A stretch of DNA of 64,000 nt from Candidatus Obscuribacterales bacterium (GCA_020634035.1 JACKCM010000001.1:124001-188000), one strand, 5' to 3'. Shown: positions 54,132-62,243, counted from the stretch's first letter. Made by a program: numbers and translations. The notes: generated from the sequence alone by a model not told the origin.

Positions 54132-54365
54132 ATGACAAGAGTCCTTCTGACCTTTGAGACATTGCACAAGCTTCTTGCCGCCGAAAAGTCGGTGAAAGAG
54201 CTAGACCGAGATTCAATCCTGGTTCGTCCAACCCCTACCCCTCCATCGATCTCAGAAGCAGTCTGTTCGATGTCTCTGGAGATTCTGGATCCGGACCTGT
54301 CGCAGAGAATTCTTTTGCATCTAGAAGAGGTCGAACTCGTGCCCAAAGCAGTGCACTCAATTTGA
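54132..54365 (+). CDS. DUF3343-like putative Se/S carrier protein
   Basis: A 77-aa protein resembling DUF3343, whose members are proposed sulfur or selenium carriers. The pattern VLLTFETLHKLLAAEKSVKEL, abbreviated to LTFETLHKLLAAEK, is followed by VRPTPTPPSIS-x-AVCSM, equivalent to the IPxPRxISSxCG block of the family, with the Cys kept near residue 46. No strong ribosome-binding site precedes the ATG at 54132 (a TTG precedes it at 54129). The context of a cysteine desulfurase 2.9 kb away supports the call. Confidence 0.6.
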   Translation: MTRVLLTFETLHKLLAAEKSVKELDRDSILVRPTPTPPSISEAVCSMSLEILDPDLSQRILLHLEEVELVPKAVHSI

Positions 54366-54880
54366 CCAGCCTCCTGTCTCAAATTTGATTTTGCTTCCTC
54401 CCAATTGGCTGACGGCATTTCGACCATCGAATTGAAGAAATTAGGAGAGAGGGAAAAACACCTCCATTAAGCCAGCCTCCCGGGTGCTCCGCTAGCCCCG
54501 CCAGGTTGTCAATATAAATTCATACTATGGTTCTGTTGGTGTTTTCCGATTCCTGAAGCTTTATATATTTCAAGTTTTGGTAACAGGTGCCAGAAAGTAT
54601 TGCATGACAACCAGTATCTTACATAGCATGGGGCATCTACAAAACACGTCTTATTCGTTTCAAGAAAAAGAGCCCTAAAAGCCAATCTGAAAGCACTTTC
54701 AAGAATTACCTCCTCCGGACCAACCCGGAGAGTATCGACCGGAGACTCGGTACAGAAGCAGAAGCCACACCCTGGCGCTGTTCTTACCGCTTCCGGTGCA
54801 CTGTTCCGTCGCCGCATTCAGGCTGCCAAATAACCTGAACCGGCAACGTTTCTGAACTTCCATACGGGAAACCCTCTTCT
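54366..54880. other. Intergenic region, no gene supported
   Basis: This 515-bp gap lies before the NAD kinase gene. A 102-codon minus frame (54509-54817) lacks a ribosome-binding site. No repeat copy or strong terminator was found. Composition turns GC-rich around 54740. Confidence 0.45.
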
Positions 54881-55819
54881 ATGACAGTGACAGCGAACTG
54901 CAAGAAGGCAGGCGGCATCTCCTCTTGCCTGATTATCGTCAAGCAGACTTTCCGCGCCCTGGCAGAACAGTCCGGGGACGAAAGGCTGCTCTCGGCTCTG
55001 GACCCGAGCAATCCCAGCGCCGAACGGATTATGGAATCGGACAGGCTCCACCGAGAAACCCTGGAACAAGTAGCCAGCATCCTCCTCGACAAAGGCGTGG
55101 AAGCTCGCTGCATCAAGCGCGCTCCCGGCGAACACTTCGAGGTGAAGGAGGATCTCGTCATCACCGTCGGTGGTGACGGCACCTTCCTCGATGCTTCGCA
55201 TTCCATCCTCACGGATGTACCGGTCCTGGGCGTCAACTCGGCTCCGATATCGAGCTTCGGCAACTTCTGCCGGGTCAATCGGACTTCTGTCGAGAAGCTG
55301 CTCAACCGCATCCTCGCCGGCAAAGAGAAGCCGATCGAGTTGACCCGACTGCGTGTCACGCTCGATGGGGTCGAACTTTCGGTTCCGGTGCTGAATGAAG
55401 TCTTCATCTCGCACCGCAGCCCCGCCGGCACCACTCGCTATCTGATGGAGTTCGCGGACAAAGAAGGTCAGACCTTCACCGTGCTCCAGAAGTCTTCTGG
55501 TCTCATCGTCGCCTCTCCGGCCGGCACCACCGGTCTGAACCGCTCGGCGAAAGGGACCTTGATGAAGACCTCGGCAAGAGGCTTCAAATACCACAACCTG
55601 GCTGCCTTCATGGAGCCCGGCAAGACCTACTACGAACAGGGGGAAGTGGAGGCGGACAAATCCGTCGTCGTCCATTCGGAGATGATGGAAGGTCTCGTTT
55701 TCATCGACGGGCAACACATCTGCCACCCCTTTCCTCGCGGGGCGAAGGTGGTGATCGACACGGGCGCGCCGAGGCTGAAAGCCTTCGTCGACCCGAATCG
55801 GCACCTCGCCTTTCAATAA
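54881..55819 (+). CDS. NAD kinase
   Basis: A 312-aa enzyme that phosphorylates NAD to NADP. The ATP/NAD site motif GGDGTFLDAS is at 97-106, with the second motif in GVNSAPISSFGNF. LNEVFISH and the loop ASPAGTTGLNRSAKG match the family's NE and (S/T)PxGSTAY elements. The 95-residue N-terminal part before GGDGT is longer than in many bacterial enzymes, recalling NADK2-like forms. GC-rich codon use. Followed by the TPM-domain gene after 26 bases, so the two are likely co-transcribed. Confidence 0.87.
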   Translation: MTVTANCKKAGGISSCLIIVKQTFRALAEQSGDERLLSALDPSNPSAERIMESDRLHRETLEQVASILLDKGVEARCIKRAPGEHFEVKEDLVITVGGDGTFLDASHSILTDVPVLGVNSAPISSFGNFCRVNRTSVEKLLNRILAGKEKPIELTRLRVTLDGVELSVPVLNEVFISHRSPAGTTRYLMEFADKEGQTFTVLQKSSGLIVASPAGTTGLNRSAKGTLMKTSARGFKYHNLAAFMEPGKTYYEQGEVEADKSVVVHSEMMEGLVFIDGQHICHPFPRGAKVVIDTGAPRLKAFVDPNRHLAFQ

Positions 55820-55845
55820 TCTTCTCTCGAACTCAGGAGAATCTT

Positions 55846-57216
55846 ATGTCCAGATGTATCAATCAACTGGGACTGGGCCTTGTCGCTCTCGTCCTGATGG
55901 TCTTCATGGCACTGCCGGCATCCGCTCAGGCCGCCGGCTGGCAGCCGAAGTTCGACGCAGGACAGCATGTCTATGTCGACCCGGCTCTCGCCAACCACGC
56001 CTCCTACCCGGTCAACCTGTCCGGGCTGTCCAAACAGCTCGAGACGGTGAGCGACAAGCACGGCGTCTCGGTCTACGTGGTCGCCATCGAGCGCACCACC
56101 GAAGGCGGAGCTGTACCGGCTGTGGGCAGGGTCAACGACCTGGTGTTGCGGTGGCAGGGGCAAGCCGACTTTCCCCACGACCGCTTCCTGGTCATCCTCT
56201 GGCTCCGCTACGCCGATGACCCCAGCCAGGGCTCGGTGGCGGTCAATGCCGGCAGCGAGTTGAGGCAGTACAACCTCACCAGCTCCGACCTGAACAGCCC
56301 CAGCGGACCGGTCAACGCGGCGATCAAGAAGTACATGCCCCACGACCCGAACGGCGCCTTCGTGGCTATCGTTCAGAACGTCAACTCCAGCATCGAATCG
56401 GTGAAGAGCCAGCGCTTCTTCTGGAGCATCAGCCCCTTCATCCTGATCGGTCTGGTGGCTCTGGGCGTCGGCGCCTTCTTCTACCGGAAGCGCAAGGCGA
56501 GCTACGACGAACTCAAGACCGCCTACGACAAGGTTGCGGGCAACTGGCAGGCCATGATGGACTCTGCCAACGCCCTGCATGTCCGCCTGCACGAAGGCTA
56601 CATGGGCTTCCTCAGCCAGCAGTCCGACTGGAAGAAGATGCTCAAGGGCTCCACCCTTGCGCAATTCACCGAAGCGGTGAAGCTCTTCGCCGACTTCTCC
56701 AGCCGACTGGCCAAAGCCAACGCGGTCTTCGCCGAGGCCAACGCCAAAGCGGCAAAGGGCGGCGTCTTCTCGCCGGGTAACCTGGCAGAGGCGAAGGCGA
56801 TGCTGACCTCCACAGTGATCGTGGTGGAAGGCAAGGAGCTGCCCATCGAAGAGGCGACTCTCTTCGGCGGACTGGTGGAGCGCAGCGAGTACAAGCCCGA
56901 TGAGCTGCTCAACGCCATGGACGTGCTCTTCGCCCAGACCAACCGGCAGCTCAATGCGATCAAGCTGGCCATGGAAGATGCCCAGCAGAAGTCGCGCCAG
57001 CTCAAGGACAGCTTCGCGGTGATCAACGACATCAAGGCCCGGGCAGGTGCTGACTTCGCCTCCTTCGAGGAGAAGTACACCGAACTGGAACAGGCGAAAG
57101 CCGCCATCGATGCCGAGATGACTTCGGATCCGATCAAGGTCGCCGACGAACTCACCGGTCTGCTCAGCAGAACCCGGCAGTTCAAAGCGCAGCTCGAGAC
57201 CCGGTTCGCCGGCTGA
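55846..57216 (+). CDS. TPM-domain membrane protein with coiled-coil C-terminus
   Basis: A 456-aa protein. A signal peptide covers about residues 1-29 (ending ASAQA-A), and the exported TPM (YgcG/Psb32-like) domain spans roughly 40-180, with the VSVYVVAIERT and HDRFLVILWLRYADD strands. A TM helix lies at about 195-217 (SPFILIGLVALGVGAFFY), followed by a basic stop and 230 residues of cytoplasmic helix-rich sequence. The domain is known as a phosphatase-like fold in photosystem II repair and in bacterial stress proteins. Strongly GC-rich. Confidence 0.85.
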   Translation: MSRCINQLGLGLVALVLMVFMALPASAQAAGWQPKFDAGQHVYVDPALANHASYPVNLSGLSKQLETVSDKHGVSVYVVAIERTTEGGAVPAVGRVNDLVLRWQGQADFPHDRFLVILWLRYADDPSQGSVAVNAGSELRQYNLTSSDLNSPSGPVNAAIKKYMPHDPNGAFVAIVQNVNSSIESVKSQRFFWSISPFILIGLVALGVGAFFYRKRKASYDELKTAYDKVAGNWQAMMDSANALHVRLHEGYMGFLSQQSDWKKMLKGSTLAQFTEAVKLFADFSSRLAKANAVFAEANAKAAKGGVFSPGNLAEAKAMLTSTVIVVEGKELPIEEATLFGGLVERSEYKPDELLNAMDVLFAQTNRQLNAIKLAMEDAQQKSRQLKDSFAVINDIKARAGADFASFEEKYTELEQAKAAIDAEMTSDPIKVADELTGLLSRTRQFKAQLETRFAG

Positions 57217-57235
57217 GCCTAGCTGATTCAACCCC

Positions 57236-57278
57236 GAAGGCGGGCACTACTTACAGTTGGTGGTGCCCGCCTTCTTTT
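57236..57278 (+). terminator. Intrinsic terminator
   Basis: A perfect 12-bp stem GAAGGCGGGCAC/GTGCCCGCCTTC with a 15-base loop is followed by TTTTCC. It closes the NAD-kinase/TPM unit. Confidence 0.88.
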
Positions 57279-57332
57279 CCTGCGGGATGAAGAAATTCTG
57301 CTTCCAGAGCGAGTTTCTATCATCCCGTTTTC

Positions 57333-57361
57333 TTGTAAGTTTATTTACTGCTTTATATAGT
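57333..57361 (+). promoter_or_regulatory. Likely sigma-70-type promoter overlapping a repeat copy
   Basis: TTGTAA at 57333-57338 and TATAGT at 57356-57361 are separated by exactly 17 bases, a good -35/-10 pair for the amidohydrolase gene starting at 57415. The -10 box coincides with the right arm of the repeat at 57347-57361. A TATACT just before the ATG (57403-57408) is an alternative. Confidence 0.5.
57347..57361. repeat. ACTAT-N5-ATAGT repeat, copy 9 (left arm ACTGC)
   Basis: ACTGC-TTTAT-ATAGT. The left arm is the variant also seen at 35329. Confidence 0.45.
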
Positions 57362-57414
57362 TGTTCCGAAACGAACAAACAGAACTTGCTATTTTCTGAT
57401 GCTATACTGACCCG

Positions 57415-58230
57415 ATGACCAGACACCCGTTTAAACTTGCTGTCAGCAATATCACCACGGACAGCGATCCGAAAGTCAATCGAGAACGCATTTGCCAGGC
57501 GGCCAAAGATGCTTCTGCCCGGGGAGCGAGGCTGGTTCTCTTTGCCGAAGGAGCCCTGTCCGGCTATGTCAAAAGCCAGATAAAGTCCTGGTCCAATTTC
57601 GACTGGATTGCGCTCGAAAACGAACTCAATCTAGTAAAAGAATATGCCACCGAATACGGTATACACATCGCCCTGGGCTGCAATCAGCTTTTTAATCTTC
57701 GGTTGAGACCCTATAACAGCCTGCTTATCATTTCTGATCAAGGCGAAGTGATCTCTTCTTATCACAAAAGATACCTCTCTCATTCAGAGATAACAGACTG
57801 GTATAGTCCTGGAAAAGAGCCTGTATGCTTTGAAATCGATGGCTGGCGGTTTGGCTGTGCTCTTTGCATAGAAGTAAACTTCCCCGAGATTTTCTCCCAA
57901 TACGAGGCACTCGATGTAGACTGCGTGCTGCTTGCCACCAGTAGCAGTGATGCGGTTCATTGGATTCAAGCCTGTGGTCATGCCGCCTGCAACAATCTGT
58001 GGATCGGTCTGGCCAACGCCGGGCAATCCAGCAAAGAACTGCCTGGTGGATTAATCGGACCGAACGGACTGAGCCTGGTTCGGCACGAGCCCAACGGCGA
58101 CAGCGAGCTTGTTATCGGAGTTCTCGACGAAGAAGACCCAGCTTTAGACACAGCGTTGAATAAAGCCCGGCCCTGGAGACGAAAAGCACGAGATGGTTCA
58201 ATTTATAAAGTCGATTGCCCCATACGATGA
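57415..58230 (+). CDS. Carbon-nitrogen hydrolase (nitrilase superfamily amidase)
   Basis: A 271-aa amidase with the Glu-Lys-Cys triad: Glu45 in LFAEGALSG, Lys118 in SYHKRYL and Cys151 in CALCIEVNFPE. The family hydrolyses omega-amides, carbamoyl compounds, nitriles, or supplies ammonia to NAD synthetase; this one is a stand-alone amidase domain. The Met at 57415 gives normal length. Base composition is ordinary, unlike the NAD-kinase unit just before it. The substrate is unknown; it could be deaminated glutathione or ketoglutaramate-type by family. Confidence 0.85.
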   Translation: MTRHPFKLAVSNITTDSDPKVNRERICQAAKDASARGARLVLFAEGALSGYVKSQIKSWSNFDWIALENELNLVKEYATEYGIHIALGCNQLFNLRLRPYNSLLIISDQGEVISSYHKRYLSHSEITDWYSPGKEPVCFEIDGWRFGCALCIEVNFPEIFSQYEALDVDCVLLATSSSDAVHWIQACGHAACNNLWIGLANAGQSSKELPGGLIGPNGLSLVRHEPNGDSELVIGVLDEEDPALDTALNKARPWRRKARDGSIYKVDCPIR

Positions 58231-58272
58231 GGCAGACCGCAATCTCAAGATCTGTTTTTCGAGAGAAGTATT

Positions 58273-58290
58273 ACTATATGTTTTAATAGT
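58273..58290. repeat. ACTAT/ATAGT repeat with 8-base spacer, copy 10
   Basis: ACTAT-ATGTTTTA-ATAGT, just outside the left direct repeat of the IS element. The longer spacer makes it the least certain copy. Confidence 0.35.
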
Positions 58291-58307
58291 ATAAGTGACA
58301 AGCTGGG

Positions 58308-58691
58308 CTATCGCCTCAACTCAGCATAACCCATGGGAAGGGCAAAACAAGCGGCTTTGAGCATACTGAACCAGATTGTCTCCTCGGAGTCTCTGCGATT
58401 CCATCGGAAGCAAAACTCAGCCAGATAGCGGTCTAAGTACCTTGGACTTACACCATGATAAGTTCCCATCAATGAGCGTTTTAGAAGAGAAATGGCTCTG
58501 TGAACGATTGGAAGCTGCTTGCACGACTCTGGAGAACCGCTGAGCTTCAGCGCTTGCAGGTCATGACCGAGAGACTTCAAAACGTAGTGAGACTGGAAGG
58601 CATCGGTCTTAAACATCTGTCGATTGTCTTCAACTCTTTCCTGCACGACCTCTCTAATTGCATCTCGAGTGGTTTTGAAGACCACACTCAT
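58308..58691 (-). pseudogene. IS1595-like transposase, C-terminal part
   Basis: The 127 residues from 58691 carry the C-terminal half of the DDE transposase, including the diagnostic LLKRSLMGTYHGVSPRYL-like block (shown as MGTYHGVS) and the closing EFCFRWNRR. The same frame is open upstream to the A9 run near 58752-58760, where it joins the N-terminal frame in the -1 direction. Confidence 0.75.
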
Positions 58692-58732
58692 TACCAGATT
58701 GCCCGCATGGAACCGCTCGCGCTCAACTAAAA

Positions 58733-59278
58733 CTAAGACCTCTGTTTGGAATTTTTTTTTGATTTGGAGTTTCTACGACACCCCAAATTCTTTCGTTTAG
58801 GGAGTTTTTGAGACTTAATCGAACCACTGGGCCTACCTTCTTTTCGGGCATGAGGACCGATGATCGCTTCATCCAGCTCAATAAATCCCGCCAGCGAGAT
58901 ATTCTCATCGCGCCTACTCATCGCGTGCTTGAGCTTTTGTAGGAGATTCCAGACGGTGGCTTGATGCATGCCAAGCTGCTTAGCTAGCCGAGAAGAGGAC
59001 GCTCCTCCTTTGTCAGAAGCCAGACAAAATATCATCCAGAACCAGATTCTAAGCGGTGTTCTCGTCTTGTGAAAGATTGTTCCAGCAGTAACCGATGTTT
59101 GATGACGGCAGACAGAGCACTGAATCAGGGGTCTACACTCCAGACGATAACCATCATCATGAAAGCAATTCGGGCAGATGAAACCTTTTGGCCATCGAAG
59201 TTCCTGAAGGTAGGAAAGACAATCTTCTTCTGTTTTAAATGTATCCTGAAATTCTGTAATAGTCTTAGGCATCTCCAT
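58733..59278 (-). CDS. IS1595-like transposase, N-terminal part
   Basis: A 181-aa frame starting at 59278. It has the N-terminal four-Cys zinc ribbon (CPNC and CSVC) and a helix-turn-helix, then ELDE, with the first catalytic Asp. At the nine-A run (58752-58760, read on the minus strand) the frame continues as KKNSKQRS and stops; a slip of -1 would join it to the C-terminal half and continue the family alignment. Either programmed -1 frameshifting, known in other IS groups, or a decay mutation explains this. Confidence 0.78.
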   Translation of the reverse strand: MEMPKTITEFQDTFKTEEDCLSYLQELRWPKGFICPNCFHDDGYRLECRPLIQCSVCRHQTSVTAGTIFHKTRTPLRIWFWMIFCLASDKGGASSSRLAKQLGMHQATVWNLLQKLKHAMSRRDENISLAGFIELDEAIIGPHARKEGRPSGSIKSQKLPKRKNLGCRRNSKSKKNSKQRS

Positions 59279-59303
59279 TTGGGCTTTCTCCGATGAGGTA
59301 TAT

Positions 59304-59318
59304 ACTGTACTCTATAGT
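59304..59318. repeat. ACTAT-N5-ATAGT-like repeat inside the IS, copy 11
   Basis: ACTGT-ACTCT-ATAGT, 26 bases before the transposase start. It may simply be the transposase promoter and resemble the family by chance. Confidence 0.3.
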
Positions 59319-59391
59319 TATATCTACCCCAAAAAAGATAGGGCTAATCGCTCTGCTGAGCAAATGCGATAGCCCTAAGTGACAAGAAGGA

Positions 59392-59433
59392 AAAAATCAG
59401 AGACGCTTGCCATTAGCAAGCGCTCTGATTTTT
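59392..59433. terminator. Bidirectional intrinsic terminator
   Basis: An outer AAAAATCAGAG/CTCTGATTTTT pair and an inner CGCTTGC/GCAAGCG pair, separated by a bulged A (59403), close a 5-base loop. A-run on the left and T-run on the right let it work for both the plus and the minus strand. Confidence 0.85.
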
Positions 59434-59527
59434 CCAGAAGTGCGTTATCGAAATACATACATAGAGCCCCGCTCCGGAATCGAATCGCAGTGCAATTCGA
59501 TCCCAGAAGAGAGCTACGATGTGAAAT

Positions 59528-60094
59528 CTACTCGCAGGGATCGCAGGCCGTTTTCCGGCGCTGCCTTTGCAAACCAGCCAGAAGATGACGCTTGGCCTGG
59601 GGCGATGCGACAAACTCGATCTCGAGTTCGCCATTGCCCTTCTTCTTCTCCAGCACATCAGAAGCCACGCAGCGCATGATGTACGCGGTGGAACTGAGCG
59701 TGAGATTGCCACGAGTCGTGCGATTCGGAACAACCGGAACTGAGATGCGAGAGATCTTGCGGCGAACAGCAGCGTTCACAGCAGTCTTGATCAATTCGCG
59801 AACGCCGGCACAGCTGAATTGCTGCGCGCGACCGAGACCGACCAGAAGAATGCGCTCCTGCAGACAACCCTCGGGCGTCTTGACCACAACGTGCTCGCCA
59901 AGGTCCCCGGTGAAGGAGTTCTTGTGAAGAGCACGGTTGAGCGCATCACCGGTGGCAGCTTCGAGGTCGGTGTAGTCCCGGGAAAGATTCATCCCCGCGA
60001 ACTTCGTGACCAGGAGCATCGGTGTCTCGATTCTCTCAATTCCGTATCCGTCTTTGGCCGTCAGAATTCCAGATACAGAAAATTTCGCTTTCAT
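59528..60094 (-). CDS. Stand-alone M17 leucyl-aminopeptidase N-terminal domain protein
   Basis: A 188-aa protein that looks like the N-terminal (macro-like) domain of leucyl aminopeptidases, without the catalytic peptidase domain. The key block is ILLVGLGRAQQFS...VRELIKTAVNAAVR, which aligns with the family's LVGLGK...LR.A...A pattern; the C-terminus ends in basic, Cys-containing sequence. In full enzymes this domain is involved in oligomerisation and resembles ADP-ribose-binding macro domains. Composition is GC-rich. The ATG at 60094 follows AGGAAGGTG. Its role alone is unknown. Confidence 0.65.
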   Translation of the reverse strand: MKAKFSVSGILTAKDGYGIERIETPMLLVTKFAGMNLSRDYTDLEAATGDALNRALHKNSFTGDLGEHVVVKTPEGCLQERILLVGLGRAQQFSCAGVRELIKTAVNAAVRRKISRISVPVVPNRTTRGNLTLSSTAYIMRCVASDVLEKKKGNGELEIEFVASPQAKRHLLAGLQRQRRKTACDPCE

Positions 60095-61015
60095 GATGTT
60101 GGCACCTTCCTAATTTACCGCGATTACCGACCAGTTGCGAAAACCGGACGGCAAGTTGAGAGGTCTCCATGGGCGTCACCACCAATGACACCAGAGACTA
60201 TTCGAAATTTAGTTCGGTGGTATCAACCGGGGAAGAGGCATCTGCACTGGGCAAATCCGCTTCGAACCGGCTGTTTTATTCCTGCCTGAATGACCAAGTG
60301 GAAATCAGGACGGATGACATCTACCCAAACCAGGATCAACCTTATCGTCGGAGAGACGAAGGAGAGACGGAGCAATTGTGCGTATGAACCGGATCTTTGT
60401 AAGAAGAGGTTTCCTGGAAGAGATTATTGGGAGATGACCTCTTAAGCTATTGAAAAGAGGGAAAGTGAAGCAAGAAATGAACACTTAATAGCTTTTCATC
60501 GAAACCCATGATCTGAAGATCTTTGTTGGACTGATGCGGAACATCAATCTCAACAATCGGCTAAAGTGTCTCGCAACCTGCGTTTTAGCTGTAACAGACC
60601 AGCTGTCAAGAAGCGGTCACCCGAGCTAGCGCAGTTGTCACAGGAGCGCAAAAGAGCGCAATATTCAGCATGTATGAAATTTGCCCGAAAAAACGCGAAG
60701 AACCTGGCCGGATCAAAGCAAAAGTCTCTATTGCCTCTCGAAGAAAGCGCGAAGAGCTGCCAAGTGAAAAGCCCTCAAAACCTCATGACTACCAGGCAAA
60801 CAAAGCGTTGATTGAATCGAACAGGGTCGCTTTGCTAAAAGAAAAAAGTCCTTTACATAGATTCTTTCTTTGAGCAAAACCCCACTCGTTTATTCGTTTT
60901 AAGCACATAGACATTTTTTTCTAGCAACGCCCGTTGCCTTGAATTGAACTGCGAAAAGTTCATCGAGTCGATTGAGCATCTCCTTAAACAAACAGATAAA
61001 CAACGGAGACCCGAG
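60095..61015. other. Intergenic region with one doubtful small frame
   Basis: A 921-bp gap. Apart from the doubtful frame at 60169-60387, a 81-codon frame at 60566-60811 and others have no ribosome-binding site. No repeat copy or strong terminator was seen. The promoter of the gene at 61016 must lie near its right end. Confidence 0.5.
60169..60387 (+). CDS. Doubtful small protein, 72 aa
   Basis: The ATG at 60169 has AGAGG about 8 bases upstream. The product is polar and Asp/Glu/Arg-rich without a recognised fold. It could be real or chance; no conservation evidence is available from the window. Confidence 0.3.
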   Translation: MGVTTNDTRDYSKFSSVVSTGEEASALGKSASNRLFYSCLNDQVEIRTDDIYPNQDQPYRRRDEGETEQLCV

Positions 61016-62110
61016 ATGACTATTGAAACTCCCATCTCCAAGGTCCTCACGGACCAGCTTTTATCGCGGCTTATTCATCCTTCGGTTTTCGAAATCGCCG
61101 GCATCCCTTTTCCACTGCAAAGTCCAGACCTCACCGACCACGGAGACTGGACCAGCACAACTTACAAGGGCAAAAAGGGAAGCCTTCTGGTTCGAAACGA
61201 TGGAGTCCGCGTTTTGATTGAAGCATGGTACAAGGAGGAGCGCATTTTGATGTGTGCCCTGCGAGACCGACGTCTTGACGGCACCGAAGCAAGCTCTCCT
61301 CTGACCATGTACCCCAACCACGACCCGGCTTGCAACCGCTTGCCCGGTCCGGACTATCTGGCTGCCGAGCTCTCCATCTATTCGTCGGACCCCCATACCT
61401 ACCTGGGCGGTCTCGACGTGGAAGGCACTCTCGGCCACTTCATCGCCGACCCTGACTATTACATCTGGAAGAACTTCCAGCCCGAAGTCTTCTTTCCCCT
61501 CTGGGAGCAGGCTTTCTACATCAACCGGGGTCCCTGGCAGACCGCTCGTCCAATGAAAGGCGTGCCCCATCACTTTGTGGATGCTGCCATCGAACTGCTT
61601 CGTGAGCTGGGCTACCATCGGGTCGATGCTGTGCCAAGCTGGTACAACGTCGCTCAATTCTTCAAGGGCTGGAATTTCGAGTTTACCAACGGTGAGCACG
61701 ACCTCACCTATGAAGGCATCTCGGAAGGTCTGCGCCACTTCGAAGAAGAGTCCGGCATGAGCTTGCTCACCCGGCCTCAGATGTCCTGGCTGGTCGCTCT
61801 GCAGAACCTGCCGGAAAGCTACATTCCGAAGGAGCTGAAGCTGCCGGCTCGCTGGCCTGTGACCCACACGAACACCTACTGGGTCAGGATGCACCTCAAC
61901 CTCAATCAGTACAAGCGCGACAAGAGCGCGCCTGAAGCGGTGGAGTCGAAGGAGCGTCCGTTGATGAGCAAGATTCGCACACTGCGCCAGTTCGGCTGCG
62001 GTCAGGAGTCGAAGGTGAAAGTCACGGTGAAGAGCCGCGGCTATCGCCCCTGCACGAAGACGCTTGGTGAATCGAGCCCCGGTGCCACCAGTCCCAATGC
62101 CACCAAATAA
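61016..62110 (+). CDS. Hypothetical protein, 364 aa
   Basis: The start at 61016 has ACGGAGACC upstream; the frame is open to 60944 without better support. The sequence is soluble and strongly conserved-looking, with many Trp, Tyr, His and Pro residues (for example VPHHFVDAAIELLRELGYH, shown as HHFVDAAIELLRELG). It has no signal peptide or TM segment, and a Lys/Ser-rich basic tail after about residue 320. No family recognised. GC-rich codon use; monocistronic with its own terminator. Confidence 0.75.
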   Translation: MTIETPISKVLTDQLLSRLIHPSVFEIAGIPFPLQSPDLTDHGDWTSTTYKGKKGSLLVRNDGVRVLIEAWYKEERILMCALRDRRLDGTEASSPLTMYPNHDPACNRLPGPDYLAAELSIYSSDPHTYLGGLDVEGTLGHFIADPDYYIWKNFQPEVFFPLWEQAFYINRGPWQTARPMKGVPHHFVDAAIELLRELGYHRVDAVPSWYNVAQFFKGWNFEFTNGEHDLTYEGISEGLRHFEEESGMSLLTRPQMSWLVALQNLPESYIPKELKLPARWPVTHTNTYWVRMHLNLNQYKRDKSAPEAVESKERPLMSKIRTLRQFGCGQESKVKVTVKSRGYRPCTKTLGESSPGATSPNATK

Positions 62111-62166
62111 GGCGGCATATCATTTGAGATAACCGGCGATTAGCTGCGTATCTCGGTTTTTCTTCG

Positions 62167-62208
62167 AATAGTCCGGGCTCAAATCATAAAATCCGAGCCC
62201 GGGCTATT
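62167..62208 (+). terminator. Intrinsic terminator
   Basis: A 14-bp stem with one G-T wobble (62167-62180 with 62195-62208) and a 14-base loop, followed by TCGATTTT. Confidence 0.8.
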
Positions 62209-62228
62209 TCGATTTTAGAACGCTTTTT

Positions 62229-62243
62229 ACTGTGCTTTATAGT
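62229..62243. repeat. ACTAT-N5-ATAGT repeat, copy 12 (left arm ACTGT)
   Basis: ACTGT-GCTTT-ATAGT, 21 bases after the terminator stem of the 364-aa gene. Confidence 0.55.

Larger units (their letters stand above)
58303..59375 (-). mobile_element. IS1595-family-like insertion sequence
   Basis: About 1.07 kb. The 22-bp terminal inverted repeats (58305-58326 and 59354-59375) match at 18 positions, starting GGGCTATCGC and ending CTCAGCA. An 11-base direct repeat TAAGTGACAAG flanks the element (58292-58302 and 59376-59386), longer than the usual 8-bp target duplication of the family. One transposase, split by a frameshift, is encoded on the minus strand. The insertion lies between a plus-strand gene's end and a bidirectional terminator, so it interrupts no gene. 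Confidence 0.88.
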
